Assembly (NCBI GenBank): GCA_033557835.1 | Contig: JAWQRO010000326.1 | Coordinates: 1-42,969 of the forward strand | Length of the DNA: 42,969 bases | From: Helochares maculicollis | Taxonomy: Eukaryota; Arthropoda; Insecta; Coleoptera; Hydrophilidae | Direction of reading: 5' to 3' | Shown here: positions 21,181 through 31,250 of the stretch, piece after piece | Numbering within the stretch: position 1 is the stretch's first letter | How the letters are laid out: every line of letters starts with the position of its first letter | The notes under the pieces: model-generated | Seen by the model: the letters and a program-made list of their open reading frames with translations, nothing else | Database searches by the model: none | Told to the model about the DNA's origin: nothing | Translations under genes and position numbers: made by a program

Positions 21181-21690
21181 AGTGTGCATTTCTCTTCGGA
21201 GATTCTGCAGATGGAAAAGTAGCGTAAATTGTCTTGATTGGTGCACACATTCGACAAAAGTTGCGTATTGCCGATAGATATAGGACGGATCGTGCCGTTT
21301 CCGTGAGTATTCGGAAAAAACAAACAAACTAAAGCTCGCTGCCATTCTAATTTTATTGCTATAAATACACAGCAAAACAGTTTTCGTTACACCATAATTG
21401 ACTCTGATAAACAAAGTCGGAAGAAGTCAAGGGGACACCCTAGTCATGGTTCAACATCTGCACAAGCTCAATACTCATGGAAAACACTCTTTTGAATGTA
21501 TAAAAGTTTGAGGTTTTGTTGAAAAAGCTCATATTCTTTTAGGCGAAGATACTGAAGAACCAATAAAAACCGCGAAGAACGCATTTATGCATCAATCCAG
21601 CACGGTTGTAGAGCTGAAAATGAACAAAAATGTTAAAAATTAAAAATACCTGTCATCATTTAATAATGTGACAATATTAAATGTCGGATG
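21181..21690. other. unassigned AT-rich DNA; probable decayed tail copy at its end
   Basis: A minus-strand frame (21043-21414, 123 codons) overlaps the shared flank and has no recognised domain. The stretch 21560-21690 loosely resembles the inverse of the composite-element tail (AAAATGAACAAAAATG..., TCATCATTTAATAATGTGAC). Confidence 0.35.
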
Positions 21691-22100
21691 TAAGTGGAAC
21701 CAACAGCAGAGCAGCTGTCAACCGATTCCTAACTCAAAGGTCACGAGCTCGATACTAGGAAGACGAGAGTTCACTTTTTTGCTGCAGTTGTTTTAAATCC
21801 TATTTTTAATTCTGATGAGAGTGGAAAAACGAATGAAATATTCAATTATAGACATACTACAAGTGACTTTTGTTAAATGAATGTATATTACTCGCGTATT
21901 ATTTGAAAAATAAAGCTGATTAAGAATATTTGACGTGCGCCGACTGACATTTTGCTAAATTACAAGCAAACTTCAATTCGACTCTTCTTCTTCATCTTCT
22001 TCCGCTGCTACATTCGGGGTGGTATGCTTCGCTTGTTAAACTATGCATGTATGTACGGATAGAAAATTCGTAAATATTATAATGTTGGTTTTGAAGCAGT
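21691..22100 (+). repeat. composite element, inverted copy 3 (tRNA-like head plus body)
   Basis: A degenerate tRNA-like segment (GGTCACGAGCTCGATACT at about 21739-21756 as the box B region) is followed by ATTTTTAATTCTGATGAGAG, TTTGACGTGCGCCGACTGA, CTTCTTCTTCATCTTCTTCC, and ATTCGGGGTGGTATGC then TTCGCTTGTTAAACTATG. These match the inverse of copy 2 in order. It is the most diverged of the three. Confidence 0.65.
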
Positions 22101-22255
22101 GTAATATTTGCATCGTTTCATAATGTTTACGTAGGCTTTATATGCGCGTTTGTGAATGACAGGGGAGAGCCAGTCTGGATCCTGAGGTCACGTTCGATTT
22201 TATCTTATCTCACCACAAATTCTTAGACAGCAGGTCCTCTGCCAACTCGGTACTA

Positions 22256-22606
22256 TTATAATAATTGTCCGTGAAGATATGATGCCAAGTATTTTTCCAA
22301 CCATCGACAAGATTCATCGCGTGATTTTGCAACTTTCTCAATTTCCTGCGCGCAGTTTAAATTTAGGAGGATGCGCAGCCCCCTTAGATTCGCATTCGCG
22401 TTGCGAAGTGCGTCCAATTTCGCAGTTCCTCTCTTGAGAATCTTCAACCACGATCGCGGCCAAACTGCCGATTCGATGAATGAAGCGGCCGAGCTCGATG
22501 TCTCCGCTTCGAAACCGAGCAATTGCACTTCGGTCCGCTCGAATAAAATCTCCGAAAATAGCACAAAATCGCTGAGAATGCGATGCAGTTCGCTACACGT
22601 TCGCAT
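22256..22606 (-). CDS. unassigned open frame, 116 codons (possible exon or chance)
   Basis: I do not recognise this. The minus-strand frame is rich in Leu, Glu, Ala and Arg and reads as a mostly helical soluble protein (for example LERY-free stretches such as AQEIEKVAKSRDESCRWLEK near the end). It has no signal peptide, membrane segment or zinc-binding pattern. It lies outside the repeats. An overlapping plus-strand frame (22371-22628) and a second minus frame (22444-22746) show that the GC-rich patch is open in several frames, which weakens the case. No splice sites bracket it convincingly. Confidence 0.2.
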   Translation of the reverse strand: MRTCSELHRILSDFVLFSEILFERTEVQLLGFEAETSSSAASFIESAVWPRSWLKILKRGTAKLDALRNANANLRGLRILLNLNCAQEIEKVAKSRDESCRWLEKYLASYLHGQLL

Positions 22607-23640
22607 AATTGCCAGAAATGACCCATAGGTGACCCGATAAAGATTTCGGATCGCTGTGCTACGTTTCGGCTTAAAAATTCATCGTTAAAATATGCGCGCA
22701 AAAAGTACGATAAAAATCGCAAATCATACATTAGAAAACAGGTCAAAGTCCGCGGTACGCTCTACTCGGGCGCTGTTAAATCCAGGCTGTAAACATGTTA
22801 TTGTTTGGTTTGGTTAACACACGGCGATCTTGAAATTCGCTCTATTCTCCCCTCTTGCCACCCTCGAGGGCCCCAAAAATTCCACTCGACGCAACGCAAT
22901 CGAGCCATTTATTTTTACACTTGCATTCCCGATAAGCGTCGCGGTCCCTTATTGAATGGAAATTCGGATTAATCCGCAAACATAGATAAGCGGAACTATC
23001 GAGTGACCTATGCCTAAGCTGCATTTTTCCGGTTCTCAGAAAGCCAACAACTAAAAAATCGCGTCACCACCGAAAATCGTTCCGTTCGTGTTTCTCCGAC
23101 GTGCGCCGTTACGTAACGCAACAATCGGAATATCTGGAAAATAAGTTACATCATCAATTTTTTTATAACGATTTTTGTTAGCGCAGTTAACACGTTGTTT
23201 TTGTCCGAAAATAGGTATGTTTACTGGCAATTTAACAATACGAAGTCGAATCCAGACTTTGTTATTGATCGGCTCGAGTTCATTCGAGTTTTACATCTGA
23301 CATTGGGTGCAGGTTACTGACCAGAGCCCAAACGATCGCCGACTGTTTCGTTTAGGTCGACTCTTTGGGCTTGTCGCGCTCACCCCGCAGCTTGCATCCT
23401 GCAGCCTACAGCCTACAGCCCGCGACCAGGTAAAAAACACTCACCGGGTTACATCAGCGGGCCATTATCAAATGTGCGCTGTTTATATGGTACTAACCTA
23501 ACATTTTCGTAATCGGACTCTTGTATTGCGTCAACTTTATCCTCGAGATGCGCTTGTTTGCAAACGCGAACTACTACAGACTATATGTACATAGTTAGCT
23601 ATGAATTAAATCATCAAATGTTTTCCTGTTTCAACCCGCC
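22607..23640. other. unassigned DNA
   Basis: No gene or repeat copy is supported. A short imperfect CAGCCTACAGCC-type run lies at about 23389-23425. Confidence 0.4.
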
Positions 23641-23870
23641 AATGCAATAGCGCTATCCTGAATCGGTTCCAGCTTTTAGGTCGATTCTGACAACCGGAAG
23701 TACGTGTTAACCTAAACTTTCCGAGTATTCGCAAATAAGCAGCTCGTTTAATTGTTCCTACCGAGTTGAAATTTGGCGTTATTCTCGGAAATCGGGACAA
23801 AATAGTAGAAACGTAGTCGCGATTTGTACGTCACGTGAGACTTTCCATCCTGGCAGGCTGTGAAATGTAC
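23641..23870 (-). repeat. old, diverged module fragment (reverse)
   Basis: GACAACCGGAAGTACGTGTT, AACCTAAACTTTCCGAGTATT and CCGAGTTGAAATTTGGCG follow the order of a reverse module (CCGGAAGTACCTGTTTACC, ACACAGTTTCGAA, CGGATTGAAATTTCGTG) with many changes. Confidence 0.5.
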
Positions 23871-24111
23871 ATAAAAAATAAATTTTCAATGGCTCCCCAC
23901 TAGTTTATTGACCGTTTAACACCAGAACATCCTCTACAATCAACCTGCAGGTGATTTTCGCACACATACCCCGCAGCCGATTCTGGCTTCGCCCTCAATC
24001 GAGAGCGTCAAGTCAGGTGGAGAAGGTGGAGGCGACTAGAATTAAGACAGTTGAGCCTCTTTCGCCTTCAGGGACAATTTACTGTGTGTATTATTATAAA
24101 AAACAATCAGA
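23871..24111. other. unassigned DNA
   Basis: Nothing recognisable is present before the boundary motif at 24112. Confidence 0.35.
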
Positions 24112-24745
24112 AAAATCTGGAGGGTCTCCACTCAACATTCCCGTATACATATACTGCGTAACAGTAGCGGATGTTATCAATTTCGTAACAAAAATCTGCG
24201 CACGGTGCAAAAATGCAAATAAGATTTCGAAATTCAACAATACACTCAGGCATATTCAACTCTTTTTCAGTGCATATCTAAAAGTGTAAGTTTTTAATAT
24301 TACCTGGGATAATGTGCAGTAGCTTAAAAAATAAAAATATATTTTTAGTCAGTCTCTAAAATATAACGCTGCGAAAACCTTGCACTTCCAAATTCAAAAT
24401 GTTCAAAATGACAACAATGCGGGTCCAGTTTTGCAGTGTGGACTAAAAAATGTAATTTATGCCGATGGAGTCCCACTTCTGGCTTTCCAATTTACGAAGA
24501 CTGCACCGAACAACTTGTTATAGCTAATTTGATAACGTTTAGATATTTTATTATTTTAGTTATTTTTGTGACAGTTTCTGAAATCTTGCAAATTTTTTAT
24601 TCTAAGGCCTACCAGATTTTTTAAATAAGAAACAAGGCCCGGAGCTCCGATCGTGCTAAAACTTTGTATCTGCTATTTTTTCGCGGCGCTTAAGATATGT
24701 ATTAACTCAATAGCTGACTTCAGTGACTAGTTTACTTGAAAAAAT
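24112..24745 (+). repeat. boundary motif plus diverged forward module
   Basis: The hairpin boundary motif (CTGGAGGGTCTCCACTCAAC at about 24117) is followed by a head segment with ACATATACTGCGTAACAGTA. A diverged forward module follows from about 24455 (GGAGTCCCACTTCTGGCTTTC, TTCTAAGGCCTACC, GTGACTAGTTTACTTGAAAA). The head word recurs at about 15382 (ACATATGCTGCGCAACAGAA). Confidence 0.55.
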
Positions 24746-25110
24746 AAGTATCGCATTTTAAAGTGCGAAATCTCATCTATAAAAATTTCGAGTGTCTCCC
24801 CTCAACATTCCCGTATAAATATATGTACGACATAAAAGTATCTGCCATTAATAATAATAGAACTACACTTACAAGCGCTTCAAAACTTAAAGCAAAACTT
24901 TTATAATTCATAATTAACACTAACGTCAATGTCTATATTCAACACATTAAACTATTCATAAGGAATACTTAATTCTATTTCAGTACATCGAAATATTTTC
25001 AATGTTTCTTCATGCAATGTACAATACTTTGTGACGAAGGCTTGAATTTTGAAGTAAGAACTCAACTAAAGGAAGGGTCCAATTTTAGAACATAAATTCA
25101 CTGAAAAATC
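24746..25110 (+). repeat. boundary motif plus array-flanking segment, second copy
   Basis: A boundary motif variant (CGAGTGTCTCCCCTCAACAT at about 24790) is followed by TAAATATATGTACGACATAA and then the segment 24880-25110, whose reverse complement flanks cluster D at 20931-21180. It leads straight into cluster E. Confidence 0.65.
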
Positions 25111-26600
25111 AAATTTATGACGGTAAAGTCCCACTTCCGGTTTTCAAATTTACACGGAACTATTTGTTATTGCTACATTTACCATGTTTAGCATTTTTGT
25201 GACATTTTAGTAACGTTTTTTATTGCAAGGCCTATTAAAACTGGAATTTTCAAAATTATAAAGATAGCACTTCCGGTGCTCCGATTATGTTGAAAATTTG
25301 TATTTGCAGGTTTTTTGTGATAATTAAGACGTGCGCTAAATTTCAATCCGATAGCTTAATTCTAAAGACTACTTTACTTGAAAAAATTTGAAAACTGTGT
25401 AGGTAAATGGGCACTTCCGGTAGTCCTACATGCCTCAAAAATTGATAGAGATCTAAGTTTTTGCGATAATGACCTTATACGAAATTTCATCGCTCCAGCT
25501 CAAACGGTCTGACCGCTATCGTTTACAAACACATACACAGACATGCCAAAAATGGTCAAAATTGATTCAGGGGCACTCAAAACGTGGAGATTCGTCAAAA
25601 TCTCTTCGTAGAATTTTTTCGTGATTCCAATGCCTTCCCTTTACTACGTATAGTATAGGAGAATGTAAAAATGAAATTTATTAATGTAAAGTCCCACTTC
25701 CGGTTATCAAATTTACACGGAACCGTTTGTTATTGCCATATTTTCAATGTTTAGCATTTTTGTCACATTTTTGTAAAACTTTTTATTCCAAAGCCTACTA
25801 AAATTGGAATTTTCAAAATTATAAAAATAGCACTTCCGGTGCTCCCATCATGTTGAAAATTTGTATTTATATGTTTTTTGTGATAATTAAGACGTGCACG
25901 AGATTTCAATCTGATAGCTTAATTTTAAAGACTACTTTAGTTGAAAACATTTGAAGACTGTGTAGATAAATGGGTACTTCCGGTAGCCCTACATGCCTCA
26001 AAAGTTGATACAGATCTAAGTTTTTGCGATAATGGCCGTATGCCAAATTTCATCGCTCCAGCTCATACGGTCTGACCACTATCGTTTACAAACACATACA
26101 CAGACATGCCAAAAATGATCAAAATTGATTCAGGGGCACTCAAAACGTGGAGATCCGTCAAAATCTCGAGGTCGAATTTTTTCATGATCCCAATATCTTT
26201 CCTTTACTATGCTTGGTATAGTAAAACGGGAATGTAATGAAATTTATGACGGTAAAGTCCCACTTCCGGTTTTCAAATGTACACGGAATTATTAGTTATT
26301 GCTATATTTTGCATGTTAAGCATTTTTAAAATTTTTGTGACATTTTTGTAACATTTTAGCAACATTTTTATTCCAAGGCCTACTAAAATTAGAAATTTTA
26401 AAATTATAAAAACAGCACTTCCGGTGCTCCGATCACGTTAAAAATTTGTATCTGCAAGTTTTTTGTGATGATTAAGGTGGGCACGAAATTTCAACCCGAT
26501 AGATTAATTTTAAAGACTACTTTACTCGAAAAATTCAAAACTGTGTTAGTAAATATCTACTTCCGGTGCCACAAACGCTGTTCAAAGTCTACCATTTCGC
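25111..26600 (+). repeat. module repeat cluster E (forward, ~2.6 units)
   Basis: CCCACTTCCGGT starts at 25130, 25693 and 26259, giving spacings of 563 and 566 bp. This is the best-preserved array. Each unit has three CTTCCGG sites: the CCCACTTCCGGT opener, AGCACTTCCGGTGCTC about 140 bp on, and (C/T)ACTTCCGGTAG(T/C)CC about 280 bp on. After these come GGTCTGACC(G/A)CTATCG, CACACAGACATG, AAAATCTC and TTCATGATCCCAAT, then the junction palindrome region. The third unit is cut after its third site. Confidence 0.92.
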
Positions 26601-27300
26601 TATAATAGGCAAATGCCAGATCGTCTGAGGAACAGTTATAAGTAATTCTGGCGAATCCGTTGATAAATCGTGACGAACTAAGGTTTGAAAGGTTTGAAAA
26701 ATTTAAAAAAATCCGTGATCAAATTCTAACAACTCTGAGATGAAAAATCCTCGAAGGTCAATCATGAAAGTCAATTCTGAAAATCCTTGTGCGCTTTTGT
26801 GGTCTATTGCTGGAGAAAAACAAAGAGTTAGATTTAGGGGAAACGTGGAAGATTAATGACGGCTGTAATTCAACGTATCTAATAATGACAGTGTTAAACT
26901 ACCTCTTGGAAAGGAGGTCTTAAGATCTTGTGACTTTTTTTAATAAATAGATCGAAACATTTTTAATAAATTAATACTAAGAGTGACAATAATCTAATAT
27001 ATATTATATATAATCTAGTTATATAGAACTGGAATGAGACAGTAAATCTCGAAATTAAAATTCGAGCACATAAATTGCTGAAACGCGGAATTACTCAAAG
27101 GGAAAAATTTTGTTTAGGAAATAGATATAAAAAAGTTTATGAGCAATTGGAAAAAAATTGAATCGGAGGAGCGAATAATTAAAACGTAAAAGCCGATTTA
27201 CGAGCGATTAAAAAGTTAAAAGTCGAGCGAAGCAAGCGCCGGGAAAAGTGATAACGGAAAATAAACAAAGTAGGCCGAAACGTGCTCCGATTTAAGAAGC
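26601..27300. other. AT-rich unassigned DNA
   Basis: No gene is seen. There is an AT-rich ATATATTATATATAATCT run at about 26996-27015. GC rises from about 27160 toward the promoter-like patch. Confidence 0.4.
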
Positions 27301-28026
27301 GGCGTCTTTCGATAGCGAGAGCGAAGATCGGCGAACGAAGAACGAAGGACGAAGAACTGAGAGAGCGGGAGAGAGAAGCGCGAGCGCCGCTAATACCCCA
27401 TTTATTCCGAAACGCGTAATTGATACGTTCTGAAGAATTAAGAGGCCCAATTCGCTAATGGGTATTTAGAGGAAAGATGATTGCGCGGACGTTCAGAAAT
27501 TACGTTTCAAACAAACAAGTTATGACGAAGCGGGACGAGTGGGACGATTTCTGGCGCATCAAAAATTCGCAAAATCGACGGTGCCGTTGGTCGAACGGCG
27601 AAGCGACAACGGGACGCGGCCGATTCCACACACACGACAATTGTCACAATCGCCCGCGAAGAGACGTTCGAAGATGAACACGAAACGACACGAGTCCGTT
27701 ACGTAAGACACGAAGGTGACCTGTCACCGCTGTGATTGGTGACTCATTGAGGGTGTTGTCCTACGGTTTCCCCTCCAAGCGCTCGATCCCCCACCAGCCG
27801 GTCCGAACTCGGATACACGCGGACGGCAATTTTCCGCGCTAGTCCAAATCTAACCCGATTCGAGAACGGTTCGTATTTTGTAGGTCGTGCGAATTATTTT
27901 GCGATTTCATTGTTTTGGTGAAGTTGACGTGCACATTGCGCTCGCCCGCTCTATCTTCGTCGTTTGTTCAAGTGACCGAAAAAACAGCCAAAGTGAAGAC
28001 GAACGTTAAAGGAGTCTCTACAGCGG
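27301..28026 (+). promoter_or_regulatory. second promoter / non-coding first-exon candidate
   Basis: A purine-rich GAGA-like run (about 27310-27385) precedes a GC- and CpG-rich patch. At 28027 a strong donor, CGG/GTGAGT, follows a leader-like stretch (AGTGACCGAAAAAACAGCC, TTAAAGGAGTCTCTACAGCG). The stretch has no sustained coding frame that I recognise, so it would be a 5' UTR exon. It has the same composition as the leader at 2641-3438 and the same orientation. It could be an alternative promoter of the same gene, or of another gene to the right. No transcript evidence is available here. Confidence 0.3.
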
Positions 28027-30170
28027 GTGAGTTTCGATATTTTTTAATGTTTTTTTTTATTTGTGCGGTGATTTTTTCGCGAAATCCGGGAAAACCGCCG
28101 CGGCCTACTTTTTACGCTCGTCGATTCCGAGTGACAGACACGGTCTAGTTACGAAATTAGCGCCGCGTTTTCTGTATTTTTCGATCGCTAACAGGGCCAG
28201 TGTCTTGGCGAATTTTTATTTTTCTAAATTCGGCGACGTTTTTCCTCGAATCGGCCCGCTTTTGTGCCGTCGAGCGCTCTTGTTTCCGTGGAGGAGCGGA
28301 TCCTTTTGTACGGACTGATTGAATTCGGTGCGTTTTTATGGGGATCGAGTGATGCGTTTCGCGCCTTTGTTTTAAACTTCGCAGTTGCATGTAGTTGGTT
28401 TGCGATTTGTATTTGTTTGGACTTGGACGGTTTTTCGACGGCTAGGTAGAGAGGTTTTCAGCTCAGGAAGCACTCGACACCTTTCATTCGAGATTTTTCT
28501 AAATTTTAAGGTTTTTTGTACATTCGAGAGTTTCAGCCGTGGCGAATATCTCGCCATGGAGAGTTTCTATCGTGGAGAGTGTTGACAATGGAGTTTACAA
28601 CGGAGTATTCTGACACGTATGTTTTTATCGTTTTTGCCAAAAGTTTTTCCTCGCGGCTCAGATGGCTCATCGGATCGAGATTGGCTCTATCTTCCTTTGT
28701 TTTTTAAGGCTTTGTTCCCGTATTGTGAAATATTGGTCCACATCGCATCAGTTTTTTCCCATTCGGCATATAATGAGGCGATATAAGATAATAATTATCT
28801 GATATGTGCATAAAGCGGGTGGATTGTTTCGAGATCCTAGTATGACGAAACGCTGAGGTATTTCGATTGTCAGTCGAAGATCGCGATTCTATCGGGTTTT
28901 TTACCTGCATTCGATAATTTTTCTACTGACGCAACATCATTAAATAATTAATTAATTTAGAAAACAACTGGCGGCGGTATGTGTATGTAATGACTAAGTA
29001 ATTTATGACTAAAAGATAAAATGAAGTCATAGATTCCCTTGAACGAAGCAGTGTGTGTATTTTTAACACAACACGCTGGGGAAAATGATGCAACACGTTT
29101 ATAACACGTTGTTTGATGCGAAATTATTTTCGTAGTGAGTACATAGTTATTTTGTTTACTGTTTACAGGGTTCGACTCGGCAATTGCGTTCTTCTCCTGC
29201 GATATCAAAATTCTTGGACCGGGAGGAGAACGCGTCGCTTTTCTTTGTGTTGCATGTTTGCGCTTTCAATCGTTTCGCGGGCGTTAAATTTAAGGACCCC
29301 CGTTTCCTATTGCCCGGCTGGGGTCTGTCGATTTGTACGTGAGGTTCTGAAATTTGGCGACGTTTTGTTTACGGTTGCACGAAACATTTCCAGAGCTGAG
29401 TTTTAGTGATATGGATCAGCTTTGCGCCCAATCCCTCACTCAATTCGAGCGGCGCGAGAGAAGATGGATAAAAAGAAAAGACGGCCGTGGAAAACAAATG
29501 CCGACCAGTCCGACCGCGTGGTGTTACGCAATCCGATTGGAGCGGCCGTGTCTAGTTGTGATGCAAACGATGCATCGCAACTCGTTACAGTCCGGTCGGA
29601 TTAGAGGAGTATCGCATCGCCTCCTCGTTCCTCCGACCCAGCTGTACAAAGAGGGTCTAGTTGCGCTCTTACGTGGTGCGGTCTAGTGCTCCACTAGTCC
29701 ACTTCTTGCGCCTCACGCCGAGGAATGCAGGCCGATCTGCTTTTGTTTTTGCGGCCAACTCGCTTCGTACGATGATTAGCGTCTGAAATGTTGGCTCGTC
29801 TTGGACGCGGCGCGGCGCGGCGCAACGCAACGCTACGCTCAACGACCTTGATTATATCACCGCAGCACAATAGAACACACTGATATCAAAATAAAAATAG
29901 AGGCGGACCATCCAAATTCGTTCCGGGAATTTCGATTTAAAGCTGCGGGTTTTCCGCCACATAACGTTCTCTGAATCCGGTGAATCACCGACTCACCAGA
30001 AAACTCTGCGCCAACGGACCGTATCGACTCGCTATGCGCCACGAAACTTTCCACCTTCCAAATGCCCCTTCTACGTTGTGTTTTCCTGGCCGCACAGACG
30101 GACCCAACACGAAGTCGCCGCTGTCCATGGGGAGACACGATCGAAACTTCTGTTTAGGCCGTTTGAACCC
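28027..30170. other. unassigned DNA, moderately GC-rich in parts
   Basis: Open frames of 60-110 codons overlap on both strands (for example 29354-29686 plus and 29857-30138 minus) with no recognised domains. A GCGGCGC run lies at about 29806-29825. A short region at 28490-28600 has GAGAGTTT and GGCGAATATC repeats of low complexity. Confidence 0.4.
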
Positions 30171-30174
30171 AATC

Positions 30175-30360
30175 CCTCCACTCAAACCATCACTTTATCT
30201 CCTTAAACTATCTATTTGCCCACTTAAACCGTCCATTCCTCAACTAAAACTGTCTGTTTCTCAACTTAAATCGTCTATTTCCCACCTTAATTCGCCTATT
30301 TTTCAACTTAAAGTGCCCTTTTCTCAACTTGAACTGCCGATTCTGCACCTGAAGCTTTAT
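30175..30360. repeat. 21-bp minisatellite
   Basis: This is about eight imperfect copies of CAACTTAAAYCGTCTATTTCT-like units. The 21-bp period keeps frames open, which explains the repetitive apparent frame at 29980-30384. Confidence 0.8.
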
Positions 30361-31250
30361 TCCAACTACCTCATATCCCGCTAAATCACCAAATTTTCCG
30401 GATAAACCGGCAATATCACAATTACACCATTGATTGTTCCATTTATTCGGCCCAATTTTCCATTGGACCATCTCGTCTTCTGTTTGAATTATCAGTGGTC
30501 CCAGTAAGCCACCAATTCCGCTATTTAATTATCTGAGTTTTCACCTTAATCTACTGTATCACTCTGAAAAAAAAACGGTGTTTCCATCAAAACTCGTGGT
30601 TTTCTTTCAGAGATCCATACGCTTCCACCAGAAAACCTGAGTTGCACCTTCAAATCTTGCTTGCTAATCTAAATCGACTGTTTCACCTTCATGGTCTTCT
30701 GTCCAAAACAAGTGCGTCTCTCCCACAAAGTGATGGATCTCATCTTTAAACCCCCGTTTTACCATTTCAACTGCTCCACTCTGAAAGTCTTGTATCTATC
30801 AAAAATCCTTACGCCTCCCTGTGTTTCCAAACTAATCACCTTTGTTCCTAGCAAAACACTTAGAATCTCCCGGACGCTACGTTTTCATCCCAGTTCTCTA
30901 TTTTAGTCAATATTTCTGCACCTCGACCTGAAACGCCCATTGTCCATTAGAAGTCCCTTTGCTTATGACACCAGCGTTTTCACTAAAAACCATGGGTTTT
31001 CACCAGGTTTGACATAGGTCAAGATTTAAGATCTTGACATATGGCTTTGCAACTCAATTCACTATTTCGTTCAAATACCATATCCACTCAAGCTGCCTTT
31101 TTCCAGCCGAAAACCACAACTTTCCATCAAAGCCTCGTCTGTTTCCACCGGAAATTCAAGGGTCAGTTTTTCATGAGAAGCAACTGTGGGTCCATCAGGA
31201 ACTTCTATTTCCATCATAATTCTCTGCTTCCACCAAAAATGAACCCAATG
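30361..31250. repeat. pyrimidine-rich, decayed minisatellite-like DNA
   Basis: The plus strand is strongly T/C-rich, with scattered words such as TTTCCATCA, CTGTTTCACC and TTCCACCAGAAAACC at irregular spacing. It joins the 21-bp and 20-bp arrays and shares their composition. No gene is supported. Confidence 0.45.
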
